Assembly (NCBI GenBank): GCA_963795195.1
Contig: CAWCGU010000006.1
Coordinates: forward strand, 2,666,001 to 2,730,000
DNA from: CAWCGU01 sp963795195
Lineage (GTDB): Bacteria > Actinomycetota > Thermoleophilia > Solirubrobacterales > 70-9
DNA: 64,000 nucleotides
Direction of reading: 5' to 3'
In this document: positions 8,332 to 16,508 of the stretch, one piece after another
How the letters are laid out: every line of letters begins with the position of its first letter
Numbering within the stretch: position 1 is the first letter of the stretch
Made by a program: the position numbers and the translations under genes
Notes under the pieces: model-generated
The model's database searches: none
Told to the model about the DNA's origin: nothing
What the model saw: the letters and a program-made list of their open reading frames with translations, nothing else

Positions 8332-9756
8332 GTGAGCGGCGCCCCCACCGTCCTGATCATGGCCGCCGGCGAGGGCAGCCGCATGCGCTCGTCGCTGCCG
8401 AAGGTCCTGCATCCGGTCTGCGGCCGGCCGATGGTCGCCTGGCCGATCGCCGCCGCGCGTGAAGCGGGAGCCGAGCGCGTGCTCGTCATCTGCTCGCCTG
8501 ACCGCGATCTCTCTTCTCACCTTCCCGATGGGACCGAGACCGTGATCCAGCCTGTCGCCGACGGAACCGGCGGAGCCGTCCGCGCCGCACTTGACGCGAT
8601 CGGCGATCCCGGGGACGGCGACATCATCGTGCTCTCCGGCGACCATCCGCTGATCAGCGGCGAAATGGTCAGTTCGCTGCTCGATGCCCACCGTGCCACA
8701 GACGCCGCCGCAACCCTGATGACTGTCGAGCTCAAGAACCCCGGCAGCTACGGCCGCATCGTCCGCGACGACGCCGGTGACGTCTCGGCGATCGTCGAGA
8801 CCAAGGACCCTTCGACGATCCCGCCCGAGCAGCTCGCGATCTGCGAGATCAACGCCGGCACCTACGCCTTTAAGGCCGCCCCACTCGCCGGGGCGCTCGC
8901 CCAGACCGAGAGCAACAGCGATTCCGGCGAGTATTACCTCGGCGACGTGCTGCCGATCCTCCGCGCCCAGGGCCTGCGGGTCGCCGCGCTGAAAGTAGAC
9001 GACCCGAACGCCAACCTCGGCGTCAACACCCGCGCCGATCTCGCCGTAGTCGCGGCGGAGGCGCGACGCCTCATCAACGAGCGGCTGATGCTCGCCGGCG
9101 TCGCGATCACCGATCCCGCGGCGACCTGGATCGACGCCGGCGTCGCGGTCGAGCCGGACGCCAGGATCGAACCCGGGACGATCTTGCGCGGCGCCACTCG
9201 CGTCGCCGCCGGCGCCACGATCGGCCCCGATGCAACCCTGATCGACAGCATCGTCGGCGAGGGCGCCGAGGTGATCCGCAGCTACTCCGACGGCGCCGAG
9301 ATCGGACCGCGCTGCACGATCGGCCCCTTCTCCTACCTGCGCCCTGGCACCGTGCTCGAGGCCGACGTCAAGGTCGGCTCCTCGGTCGAGATCAAGAACT
9401 CCCAGATCGGCGCCGGGACCAAGGTTCCCCACCTCTCCTACATCGGCGACGCCGATGTAGGCCCCGGCACTAACCTCGGCGCCTCCACGATCACCGCCAA
9501 CTACGACGGCCGAGCCAAGCACCGCACGAAGATCGGGCAAGGTGCGAAAACGGGGATCCACACCTCGCTGGTCGCGCCCGTCGACATCGGCGAGGGCGCT
9601 TACACTGGGGCCGGTTCGGTGATCTCGAAGGACGTTCCGGAAGGGGCGCTCGGAATTTCGAGGCCCGAGCAACGCAACATCGCGGGGTACGCGAAGAGGG
9701 CCAATCAGGCCGAGGACCCACCCGAGGGCGACCAAAAGGATCAGGCGAACGAGTAG
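8332..9756 (+). CDS. glmU: bifunctional N-acetylglucosamine-1-P uridyltransferase / glucosamine-1-P acetyltransferase
   Basis: Makes UDP-GlcNAc for peptidoglycan and glycans in two steps: acetylation of GlcN-1-P and uridylylation of GlcNAc-1-P. The N-terminal pyrophosphorylase domain shows 'VLIMAAGEGSRMRSSLPKVLH' split over the nucleotide loop and 'VLSGDHPLI'. The C-terminal left-handed beta-helix shows hexapeptide repeats and the acetyltransferase motif 'LGASTITANYDG'. From GTG 8332 the protein is about 474 residues, close to the family length; an in-frame ATG at 8287 would add 15 residues and cannot be excluded. The stop codon overlaps the prs start (TAGTG), so the two are coupled. Confidence 0.93.
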   Translation: MSGAPTVLIMAAGEGSRMRSSLPKVLHPVCGRPMVAWPIAAAREAGAERVLVICSPDRDLSSHLPDGTETVIQPVADGTGGAVRAALDAIGDPGDGDIIVLSGDHPLISGEMVSSLLDAHRATDAAATLMTVELKNPGSYGRIVRDDAGDVSAIVETKDPSTIPPEQLAICEINAGTYAFKAAPLAGALAQTESNSDSGEYYLGDVLPILRAQGLRVAALKVDDPNANLGVNTRADLAVVAAEARRLINERLMLAGVAITDPAATWIDAGVAVEPDARIEPGTILRGATRVAAGATIGPDATLIDSIVGEGAEVIRSYSDGAEIGPRCTIGPFSYLRPGTVLEADVKVGSSVEIKNSQIGAGTKVPHLSYIGDADVGPGTNLGASTITANYDGRAKHRTKIGQGAKTGIHTSLVAPVDIGEGAYTGAGSVISKDVPEGALGISRPEQRNIAGYAKRANQAEDPPEGDQKDQANE

Positions 9757-10781
9757 TGGCCACCATCAAGGACCGCACCCAAACCGAGCCGCGGAGCGCT
9801 ATTCCGCAGGACTACACGAAGCGGGCGATGGTCTTCGGCGGCCGCGCTTCAATGGAACTCGCTGCTCGAATCGCCGAGCGGCTCGGTGTCGACCTCGGCG
9901 GCGTGCACCTCAACACATTCGCCAACGGCGAGGTTTACTGCAGGTACGAGGAATCGATTCGCGGCGCTGACGTCTTTCTCGTGCAGTCGACAGCAGCCTC
10001 GCACGGCATGACCCCGAACGACGCCTTGGTCGAGTTGCTGACGATGGTCGACGCAGCCCAGGGGGCCTCCGCGCACCGGATCATCGCGGTGATGCCCTGG
10101 TACGGCTACGCCCGTCAGGACAAGAAGTCCTCGCCGCGGGAGCCGATCACCGCCCGCGTCGTCGCCCAGTGCCTAGAGGCCGTGGGCGTCGACCGTGTCC
10201 TCACCATGGACCTGCACTCGGGCCAGATCCAGGGCTTCTTCAGCGTGCCTGTCGATCACATGACGGCCACGCCGATGCTGACCCAGTACTTCATGGACCA
10301 GACCTTTGACCACGATCTCGTGATCGTCTCCCCCGACGCCGGCCGCGTCAAGATGGCCCGCAACTTCGCCCGCAAGATCGGCTGCCACTGGGCGGTCATG
10401 GAGAAGGAGCGCCCCGCCCAGCAGGTCGCCGAGATCGGCTACGTCGTCGGTGAGGTCAAGGGCAAGACCGCGGTGCTCGTCGACGACATGATCGATACCG
10501 CCGGCACACTCTGCGCCGCCGCAACAACCGTCAAGGAGGAGGGCGCCGCGCGCGTGATCGCCTGCGCAACCCACGGCGTCTTCTCCGGCCCCGCGTACGA
10601 GCGCCTCGAGGCATCAGAGATCGAGCAGATCGTCGTCACCGACACGATCCCGCTGCGGCCCGGAGCCCCTGAGAAGATCACCGTGCTGTCAGCTGCACAG
10701 ACCCTCGCCGACTCGATCCGCCGCATCTTCGCCGACGACTCCGTCTCAGAGATCTTCGCCGGCGAGAACCAGCTCTTCTGA
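9756..10781 (+). CDS. prs: ribose-phosphate pyrophosphokinase
   Basis: 341 residues. It transfers pyrophosphate from ATP to ribose-5-phosphate to give PRPP for nucleotide, His, Trp and NAD synthesis. The class I Prs motifs are clear: 'LNTFANGEVYCRYEESIRG' near the N-terminus, 'MPWYGYARQDKKSSPREPI' (ATP loop), 'DLHSGQIQGFF', 'IVSPDAGRVKMARNFA', and the PRPP-binding 'AVLVDDMIDTAGTL'. The start is GTG 9756, overlapping the glmU stop by one base. It carries a roughly 20-residue N-terminal extension before the first strand. In many actinobacteria rplY and pth follow directly; here about 12.7 kb of accessory genes intervene. Confidence 0.95.
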   Translation: MATIKDRTQTEPRSAIPQDYTKRAMVFGGRASMELAARIAERLGVDLGGVHLNTFANGEVYCRYEESIRGADVFLVQSTAASHGMTPNDALVELLTMVDAAQGASAHRIIAVMPWYGYARQDKKSSPREPITARVVAQCLEAVGVDRVLTMDLHSGQIQGFFSVPVDHMTATPMLTQYFMDQTFDHDLVIVSPDAGRVKMARNFARKIGCHWAVMEKERPAQQVAEIGYVVGEVKGKTAVLVDDMIDTAGTLCAAATTVKEEGAARVIACATHGVFSGPAYERLEASEIEQIVVTDTIPLRPGAPEKITVLSAAQTLADSIRRIFADDSVSEIFAGENQLF

Positions 10782-10808
10782 TCCCGGCCAATTCAGCTCT
10801 GGCCCTTT

Positions 10809-10821
10809 GGGGTCAGACCCC
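10809..10821. terminator. short GGGGTC-A-GACCCC palindrome between convergent genes
   Basis: A perfect 13-bp palindrome follows prs by 27 bases and runs into the stop codon of the convergent lipoprotein gene. It can fold as a GGGGT/ACCCC stem with a 3-nt loop. No T-run follows on either strand, so it is a weak terminator candidate. I recall the phrase TTTGGGGTCAGACCCC as common in REP-like repeats of GC-rich genomes, so it may instead be such an element. Confidence 0.4.
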
Positions 10822-11228
10822 TATTCGCCGAAGCTTGAGATCAGCCAGTCGCCGTTTTCCTGGAGTAGTTCGACGGTGTCCTCGCGAACCTCGCCGGACT
10901 CGTCCGTCAGCTCGACGTCCACGGCGCCCTTGGTGCCGCTGATCCGCACATTCGTGATCGTGTAGGCAGGCTCGAGTCCGCTCGCCACTGCACCCAGTCC
11001 TGCCGCACAGCTCCCTCCCCCGAGAGCCGCCTGCAATTCGGACGCAAGGGTCGCGCAGGCGGCCTCGAAGTCCTCGTTGGCGATACCGGTGAAGAAGGTC
11101 TCCACCGCCTGGGGAGCGACAGTCTCGGGCGCCGCTTCGTCCTCGCCTCCGCAGCCGGAAAAGGCAAGCGCTCCGGCGGCGCAGATAAAGGCGAGCAGGT
11201 GCATCGGGGTGCGAATCGGGCGCGTCAT
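10821..11228 (-). CDS. small secreted lipoprotein (NTF2/DUF4878-like)
   Basis: About 135 residues from ATG 11228; the longer frame would run over the promoter region of the divergent gene. The N-terminus has a basic start, a hydrophobic core and a lipobox ending in FSGC, followed by an acidic linker (GGEDEAAPET). It should therefore be a membrane-anchored lipoprotein on the outer face. The rest (AVETFFTGIANEDFEAACATL, then WLISSFGE at the end) has the pattern of small NTF2-like extracytoplasmic domains such as DUF4878, whose function is unknown. Two Cys residues (ACAT and GGSC) could form a disulfide. It is convergent with prs and divergent from the phosphodiesterase. Confidence 0.75.
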   Translation of the reverse strand: MTRPIRTPMHLLAFICAAGALAFSGCGGEDEAAPETVAPQAVETFFTGIANEDFEAACATLASELQAALGGGSCAAGLGAVASGLEPAYTITNVRISGTKGAVDVELTDESGEVREDTVELLQENGDWLISSFGE

Positions 11229-11275
11229 TGCCGCTGACCGTAGCGATCCGCCGCGCTCGAGCCTAGATTGAGCTC

Positions 11276-12037
11276 GTGCGCCGGGTGGGACACAAGGGGG
11301 CCGACGCAATCGCCCCGGGCAACACCCTCGAGAGCTTCCAGGCCGCCGTTGACGCCGGCGTCGAGATGGTCGAGTTCGACGTCCTGCGCCAGCGCTCCGA
11401 TTTCGCGGATCCCGAAGAGTGGCGCCGTGCCAGGGCCGGCCCTCAGCCCGGGTGCGAGCCGCTGATCGTCGCCCACGACTGGGGCGACGCCCGGCGTCGT
11501 GACCCGCTGACCCTCGACGAGGCCCTGGAGGCCTTCACCCGCCCGCCGCTCGCCGACGTCGAGATCGACTGTGATCTCAAGGTCGCGGGACGCGAGGACG
11601 AGCTCGTCGGCGCCCTGCGAAACCACGGCCTGATTGAGCGGGCGATGGTCTCGACGATGGAGGTGTCCAGCGTCAAGGAGATCGGTCGCCTCGCCCCTGA
11701 CCTGCGTCGCGGCTGGACGATCCCTAGGGTCACCAAGCCCTGGGACCGGCGCCGCTGGGCCCGTCCCGGGCTGCTCGTGGCGATGGCGGCCGCTCGGGCC
11801 CGCCTGCCCGCAGTGGTCGCGCGCCGCGCCCCCGGGCTGGGCGTGCAGGCGGTCTGGATCTACCATCCGCTGGCGACAGCGGCCCTCGCCGGCGCCTGCC
11901 ACCGGGCCGGCATCGAACTGATTGCCTGGACCGTTGACGACCTCCCCCGCATGCGCTTGCTGGCCGAGATGGGCGTCGACGGAATCTGCAGCAACGACCC
12001 GCGGCTTTTCGCGGGACTCGGTGCTAGCGCTTCTTGA
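11276..12037 (+). CDS. glycerophosphodiester phosphodiesterase family protein
   Basis: 253 residues from GTG 11276. GDPD enzymes hydrolyse deacylated phospholipids to glycerol-3-phosphate and an alcohol. Visible motifs are VGHKGADAIAPGNT at the N-terminus (a variant of HRG...APENT), 'GVEMVEFDV' with the metal-binding Glu and Asp, 'IVAHDWGD' with the second catalytic His, 'EIDCDLKV', and a C-terminal 'AWTVDDLPRMRLLAEMGVDGICSNDP' barrel end (a shortened citation of the motif region). The ENT glutamate is replaced by Gly. There is no signal peptide, so it is probably cytoplasmic. The 3' end overlaps the convergent membrane protein by 14 bases. Confidence 0.88.
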   Translation: MRRVGHKGADAIAPGNTLESFQAAVDAGVEMVEFDVLRQRSDFADPEEWRRARAGPQPGCEPLIVAHDWGDARRRDPLTLDEALEAFTRPPLADVEIDCDLKVAGREDELVGALRNHGLIERAMVSTMEVSSVKEIGRLAPDLRRGWTIPRVTKPWDRRRWARPGLLVAMAAARARLPAVVARRAPGLGVQAVWIYHPLATAALAGACHRAGIELIAWTVDDLPRMRLLAEMGVDGICSNDPRLFAGLGASAS

Positions 12038-12863
12038 CCTTGACGGCGCTCTGCAGCTCTTCGGCGCTGAACGGCCCGGTAGCCCCGGGCTCGCCGGCAT
12101 AGCGGTAGAGCGCGACCCCGAAGACCCCTCGCAGTGCCTGCATCATCAGGTTGGCCACCGCGAAAACCAGCACGCCGATGATTACGAGCGCGGCGCCGAG
12201 AGTCCCGCCGCCGTCCCCATCGGCACTGACCCAGAGATAGGCGCCGCCCGCGATCAGCGCGACCGCCGGCAGGATCCCGAGCAGGATCACAAGCCCGCCG
12301 ATCGCGAAGTTGCCCGTCACCTGGCCGGCCCAGTGGGTCTTGAAGATGCTGCCGGAGCGCTTCAGGGTCTCAACCGGCCCAGTTCCCTCGAAGGCGATCA
12401 CCGGCACCGCCATAAAGGTGATCAGTCCCCAGGCCGCGCTGAAGATCCCGGCTACGATCGTGGCGATCGTCGAGTTCAGGTTCTCGAGGGCCGCGACGAT
12501 CACGCCGACGAAGGTCGCGATCATCGCCCAGCCGGCGATCTTGCCGAGCCGCGAGCGTGCGACCCGCATCCCGTCGCCGACACCAGCCTCCTTGCCTTGG
12601 AAGATCAGGTCGGCCGTGGCCGCGAGCGCGACTCCGAAGTAGATGCCGATGAACGAAAGCGCGTAGATGCCGATCACGAGCAGCGGCACCGCGGGCACGT
12701 AGTTGCCATCGTCGGCGAGGTAGGCGGCGGGCGCAAGGGCCACGATCAGCGGCAGAATCATCGATAGCGCGCCATAGAGGGGAAAACGCAGCAGCGCCGG
12801 GTTGTCCTTGACGACACCCCAGCTCTTCTTCGTCAGCTCCCAGCCGGCTCGGATCCTGCCCAC
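12024..12863 (-). CDS. DUF6159-like membrane protein
   Basis: 279 residues from GTG 12863; the larger open frame runs antisense through the next gene. The N-terminus 'RIRAGWELTKKSWGVVKDNP' and the following helical repeats match what I remember of DUF6159-type proteins. About six hydrophobic segments can be seen (around residues 29-50, 62-90, 115-135, 145-165, 190-220 and 230-255). A soluble loop 'FEGTGPVETLKRSGSIFKTHW' sits between membrane segments and recurs in this family. Its function is unknown. It overlaps the 3' end of the phosphodiesterase in convergent orientation. Confidence 0.7.
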   Translation of the reverse strand: MGRIRAGWELTKKSWGVVKDNPALLRFPLYGALSMILPLIVALAPAAYLADDGNYVPAVPLLVIGIYALSFIGIYFGVALAATADLIFQGKEAGVGDGMRVARSRLGKIAGWAMIATFVGVIVAALENLNSTIATIVAGIFSAAWGLITFMAVPVIAFEGTGPVETLKRSGSIFKTHWAGQVTGNFAIGGLVILLGILPAVALIAGGAYLWVSADGDGGGTLGAALVIIGVLVFAVANLMMQALRGVFGVALYRYAGEPGATGPFSAEELQSAVKVKKR

Positions 12864-13026
12864 GCGGGCAAGGGTAGAGACTTTCGCGCGCCGGGCGGGG
12901 GCAGAAGGCTCACCCGCGGAAGCAGCGAGCACTCGTGGTAGCGAGGCCCAGGGTTTCCCCCGTACCGGCTCGCGCCGATGGGCGACCGGATTACGATCCG
13001 GCAAAACCGATGACGAGGAGGACTGG

Positions 13027-13554
13027 GTGCGCACGAACGTACGGATGGTTGCCTGGATGGTCGGACTGATCGGCACGCTCGTGCTGCCGGCGGCTGCGAG
13101 CGCCGACGAGCGTTTCGCCTCGCGGGCCGGGGTCTCCAGCGGGGATTGCCTCAAGACGGCTCCGTGCGAGTCTGCGTGGGCGATCAACGCGCCTGCTCGG
13201 GCCGACGTCGCTGACGGCGATGGGTCCCCGCCGATCGTCTGTGCGGACGGCGCGCCCCCGGCGAACGGGGTGGGCTGCGCGACGCCGGATACAACCGCAC
13301 CCGAGACGACGATCAACACGGGCCCGAAGGGCACGATCGCCAAGGACTCGGCGCTGCTCAAGTTCAGCTCGAGCGAGGAGGGATCGACCTTTCGTTGCAA
13401 GCTCGACAACGCCAAGTTCAAGCTCTGCACGTCGCCGCGGCGACTTCGCAAGCTGGCCGACGGCCGGCACACCTTCAAGGTCGTCGCCGTCGATGCCGCC
13501 GGCAACGAGGATGAAACCCCTGCAACACTACGCTTCAGGGTCAAGACCGAGTAG
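13027..13554 (+). CDS. secreted Ig-like protein, apparently an internally shortened beta-helix paralog
   Basis: 175 residues. The GTG at 13027 is preceded by an excellent GAGGAGGA. A signal peptide ends near AAASADE. Next comes 'RFASRAGVSSGDCLKTAPCES', the same N-terminal signature as the following gene, then a short Pro/Gly linker. A C-terminal Ig-like domain starts at 'DTTAPETTIN', with paired cysteines in 'FRCKLDNAKFKLCTSP' and the ending 'GRHTFKVVAVDAAGNEDE'. The long beta-helix present in the next paralog is absent, suggesting an internal deletion. It probably works outside the cell, perhaps attached to the wall or a partner; no catalytic residues are seen. It lies 14 bases upstream of its paralog and is likely co-transcribed. 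Confidence 0.7.
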   Translation: MRTNVRMVAWMVGLIGTLVLPAAASADERFASRAGVSSGDCLKTAPCESAWAINAPARADVADGDGSPPIVCADGAPPANGVGCATPDTTAPETTINTGPKGTIAKDSALLKFSSSEEGSTFRCKLDNAKFKLCTSPRRLRKLADGRHTFKVVAVDAAGNEDETPATLRFRVKTE

Positions 13555-13568
13555 GAGAAGCGTAGGAA

Positions 13569-14999
13569 GTGAGGCGGGTGATTTGTCGAGCGGGGCTGGG
13601 CGTTGCGGCGGCGCTCGCTCTGGGTGCGGGCGCGTCGCCCGCGAATGCGGTTGAGCGTTTCGCTGCCCCGGACGGCGTTCCCAGCGCCGCTTGCTTGATC
13701 GCCACCCCGTGCGACATCCAGTCGGCCGTCGAGGGGGCGGTCGCGAGCGACGTCAATGCCGGTGACGTCGTCACGTTGCTGCCCGGGAACGCCCCCTACG
13801 CGGCGGGTGCTGCGGCGGACGACAGAATCATCATCAACAAGGACATCGACGTCCGCGGAGCACCGGGCCAGCCGCGTCCCGTGCTCACTTCCGCCTCATC
13901 CGAGGGCGGGATCTTCATGCAGGCCGACGGTTCCTCGCTGAAGCGGCTCGAGATCATCCACACCGGCCCCGAAAACGGAGGGGCCGATGCCCTGACGCTC
14001 GGAAACGACGTCGACGTCGAACAGGTGATTGCGCGCTCGGCGACCGCGAGCACCACCGCGACGGGGTGCACCGTCAACGCAGGGACCAACGCCTCGCCGA
14101 GCCTTCGCGACAGCGTCTGTGTTTCCACCCATACCGATACGACCGGCCTGTCGATCGTCCAAGCCGCTGCGGGCAGCGCGACCGTCTTGGTTCGGAACGT
14201 CACGGCGGTTGGCGCCAAGTTCGGACTTGCCCTCAACGCCGGAGCCGGGGCGTCGCTGACCGTGACCGTGACCAGCACGATCTTGATGGGGGGGACAACG
14301 GATGTGCGGTCAGAGGGCTTCGGGAACGCGCCGATGACGATCGACCACTCCAACTACGACACCCACGCTCAGTTGGGCAGCGGAACCTTGACCCCCCACG
14401 GGACCGGTACGAATCAGGTGATCCCGCCGGTCTTCGCGGACGGTGATTTCCACCAGGCGTCGAACTCCCCGACCATCGACAACGGGTCCAGCGCAGCCGG
14501 TCTCGGCAGCGGTGACATCGACGGCGAGCCCCGCTGCATGGGCAGCGTTCCCGACATCGGCGCCGACGAGTTCACGCTTGGCTCGTGCGATGTTGACGGC
14601 GACGGCATTCCCAACATCAGCGACGCCTGCCCGAGCGAGGCCGGGCCGGTCTCAAACGCCGGCTGTCAGCCGGCGCCGGCGCCGCCCGGTGAGACGCCGC
14701 CGGACACCACCCGGGACGACGTCAAGGCGCCGCAGACCTCGATCACCAACGGCCCCAGGGCCCGCCTCTCGAGGAGCCGAACCATCTTTCGCTTCGCCTC
14801 GAACGAACCGGGGTCGAGCTTCGAGTGCAAGCTCGACAAGGCCAAGTGGAAGGTTTGCCGCCCCCCGCTGAAACTCAAGCGCCTCGACCGGGGAGGGCAC
14901 ATCTTCCGCGTGCGCGCAATCGACCCTGCGGGAAACGCCGACAGGAGCCCCGCCCGCCGCAGCTTCAAGGTCGAGCCGAAGCGCCGCAAGAGGCGCTGA
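13569..14999 (+). CDS. secreted parallel beta-helix protein with Ig-like C-terminus
   Basis: 476 residues from GTG 13569. A signal peptide (ALALGAGASPANA) is followed by 'ACLIATPCDIQSAV' and 'GDVVTLLPG', the usual entry to right-handed beta-helix proteins of the pectate-lyase/PbH1 kind. Residues about 90-330 show short-strand repeats (DVDVEQVIARS, LLRNVTAVG-like turns, TSTILMGGTTDV) and the closing 'DGEPRCMGSVPDIGADE'. A calcium-type 'DVDGDGIPNISDACP' repeat (thrombospondin type 3-like) and a Pro-rich linker precede the Ig-like domain with 'FECKLDKAKWKVCRPP' and 'AIDPAGNAD'. It probably binds or modifies extracellular polysaccharide; catalytic residues are not obvious. It ends four bases before the convergent UbiB-like gene. 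Confidence 0.8.
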   Translation: MRRVICRAGLGVAAALALGAGASPANAVERFAAPDGVPSAACLIATPCDIQSAVEGAVASDVNAGDVVTLLPGNAPYAAGAAADDRIIINKDIDVRGAPGQPRPVLTSASSEGGIFMQADGSSLKRLEIIHTGPENGGADALTLGNDVDVEQVIARSATASTTATGCTVNAGTNASPSLRDSVCVSTHTDTTGLSIVQAAAGSATVLVRNVTAVGAKFGLALNAGAGASLTVTVTSTILMGGTTDVRSEGFGNAPMTIDHSNYDTHAQLGSGTLTPHGTGTNQVIPPVFADGDFHQASNSPTIDNGSSAAGLGSGDIDGEPRCMGSVPDIGADEFTLGSCDVDGDGIPNISDACPSEAGPVSNAGCQPAPAPPGETPPDTTRDDVKAPQTSITNGPRARLSRSRTIFRFASNEPGSSFECKLDKAKWKVCRPPLKLKRLDRGGHIFRVRAIDPAGNADRSPARRSFKVEPKRRKRR

Positions 15000-15003
15000 C
15001 GCT

Positions 15004-16434
15004 TCAGCGCCTGCCCCGGCCGGCATAGCCGGGGACGCGGTCGACGCCGCGCGAAGACATGTAGTCCCACTCCTGGCGGCCCAGCTCGGTTGAGGGCTCG
15101 TCGCCGTAGACCCACTCGCGCATGATCCGGTACCAGTTGCGCTTCGCTCGCAGCTGCGCCAGCACGGCGAGCACACCGGTCTCCATGCGCCGCCCCATCA
15201 GCTCCTCGGCGGGCACCGACTCGCGGCGCATCAGCGAGTAGTACTCCGAGCGCGGGTCCGAGGCGGACTCGATCACCTTCATCACCCGCCGGGCTGAGAC
15301 CTCGTACTCGCGGTCCTCCATGTACCAGCCGCCGACCAGCATCACGTGGTCCATCAGCATCTCGGCGTCGACCTTGCGCGGGTTCTTGATGAAGCCGAGG
15401 TCGTGCATAGCCTCCATCAGCCGCTCGGGGTCCTTGTGGATCGCGGCGTCGACCGCGCGCTGCTCGAGCTCGATCTGCTCGCGGTCGAGCTTCTTGGTCA
15501 TCCCGAAGTCCAGGAATGCCACCCGCCCATCGGGCATCGCGAGGTAGTTGCCGGGGTGGGCGTCGGCGTTGAAGTGCTGCAGGTAGTAGATCGAGCCGAA
15601 GCAGAAGCGGTAGATGATCTCGCCGAAGCGGCTCCGCACTTCGTCGTTGTCGCTGCCCTTGATCACGTCGAAGTCCTCGCCCTGCACGAACTCCGTGACC
15701 AGCACCCGCCGGTGTGAAAAGCGCGTCAGCACGTCGGGGACATGGATGAACGGGTGGTCGCGATAGGCCCGGGCGAAGGTGCGCTGGTTCTGAGCCTCCA
15801 GCTCGTAGTCGAGCTCCTCGAGGACGCGTTCCTTGAGCTCCTGGGCGATCGCTTTGGGGTCGAGGCCGGGGGCGAGCGCCTTGGCGAGTCGCACGATCGT
15901 GCCGGCGTTCTTGAGGTCGGCCTCGAGCGCCTCGGCGACTCCCGGGTACTGGACCTTGACCGCGACCTCGCGACCGTCGTGGATCCGCGCGCGATGAACC
16001 TGGCCGATCGAAGCTGCGGCGAACGCCTCGGGCTCGATGTCCTCGAAGATCTCGTCGAGACGTTCGTCGCGATATTCCTCTGTGAGCACCTTCTCGACCT
16101 TCTTCCACGGCATCGGCGGCGCCGAATTGCGCAGCTTCGCCATCTGGTCCTGGTAGATCTCGCGGTACTCCTCAGGGAGGAACTCGGTGTCAACGAACGA
16201 GGCGAGTTGGCCGAGCTTCATCGCGGCGCCCTTCATCTCGCCCAGCGTGCCGGCGAGCTTCAGCGCCGTCTCGATGTGACGCGCCTCGAGCTTCTCGTCG
16301 CCGGCCTCATCGGAGCGCACGACGTTGGCGGCCTTGGTGCCCGCGTACTTGGTCGCCTGTGAGCCGAACGCAGAGCCCAGCTTCGCCGAGCGGCGCATCC
16401 GCCCCTTCGGAATCTTGTGCTCGTCGGATGACAA
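15004..16434 (-). CDS. ABC1/UbiB-family atypical kinase
   Basis: 476 residues. The family-defining KxGQ signature is KLGQ at residues 73-76, followed by 'LPEEYREIYQDQMAKL'. Further signatures are 'AAASIGQVHRARIHDG' (Ala-rich nucleotide loop), 'VAVKVQYPG' (Lys), 'ELDYELEAQNQ', and 'DAHPGNYL...VAFLDFGM' (catalytic and metal-binding Asp). UbiB/ADCK proteins are atypical ATPases tied to isoprenoid-lipid (quinone) metabolism. Actinobacteria lack ubiquinone, so a role in menaquinone or other polyprenyl lipids is an inference. No C-terminal membrane pair is evident. It stands alone on the minus strand between secreted-protein genes. Confidence 0.9.
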   Translation of the reverse strand: MSSDEHKIPKGRMRRSAKLGSAFGSQATKYAGTKAANVVRSDEAGDEKLEARHIETALKLAGTLGEMKGAAMKLGQLASFVDTEFLPEEYREIYQDQMAKLRNSAPPMPWKKVEKVLTEEYRDERLDEIFEDIEPEAFAAASIGQVHRARIHDGREVAVKVQYPGVAEALEADLKNAGTIVRLAKALAPGLDPKAIAQELKERVLEELDYELEAQNQRTFARAYRDHPFIHVPDVLTRFSHRRVLVTEFVQGEDFDVIKGSDNDEVRSRFGEIIYRFCFGSIYYLQHFNADAHPGNYLAMPDGRVAFLDFGMTKKLDREQIELEQRAVDAAIHKDPERLMEAMHDLGFIKNPRKVDAEMLMDHVMLVGGWYMEDREYEVSARRVMKVIESASDPRSEYYSLMRRESVPAEELMGRRMETGVLAVLAQLRAKRNWYRIMREWVYGDEPSTELGRQEWDYMSSRGVDRVPGYAGRGRR

Positions 16435-16508
16435 GGGAAGGCACAGGCTAGGTGACTACGAGATGAGCACCCAAAGTACGTCTGGGCAAGGGTGGGCAAG
16501 GTGATGTA

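Noticed and set aside
8284..9735. 483-codon minus-strand frame
   Set aside because: Antisense to glmU, whose motifs are intact; no signal of its own.
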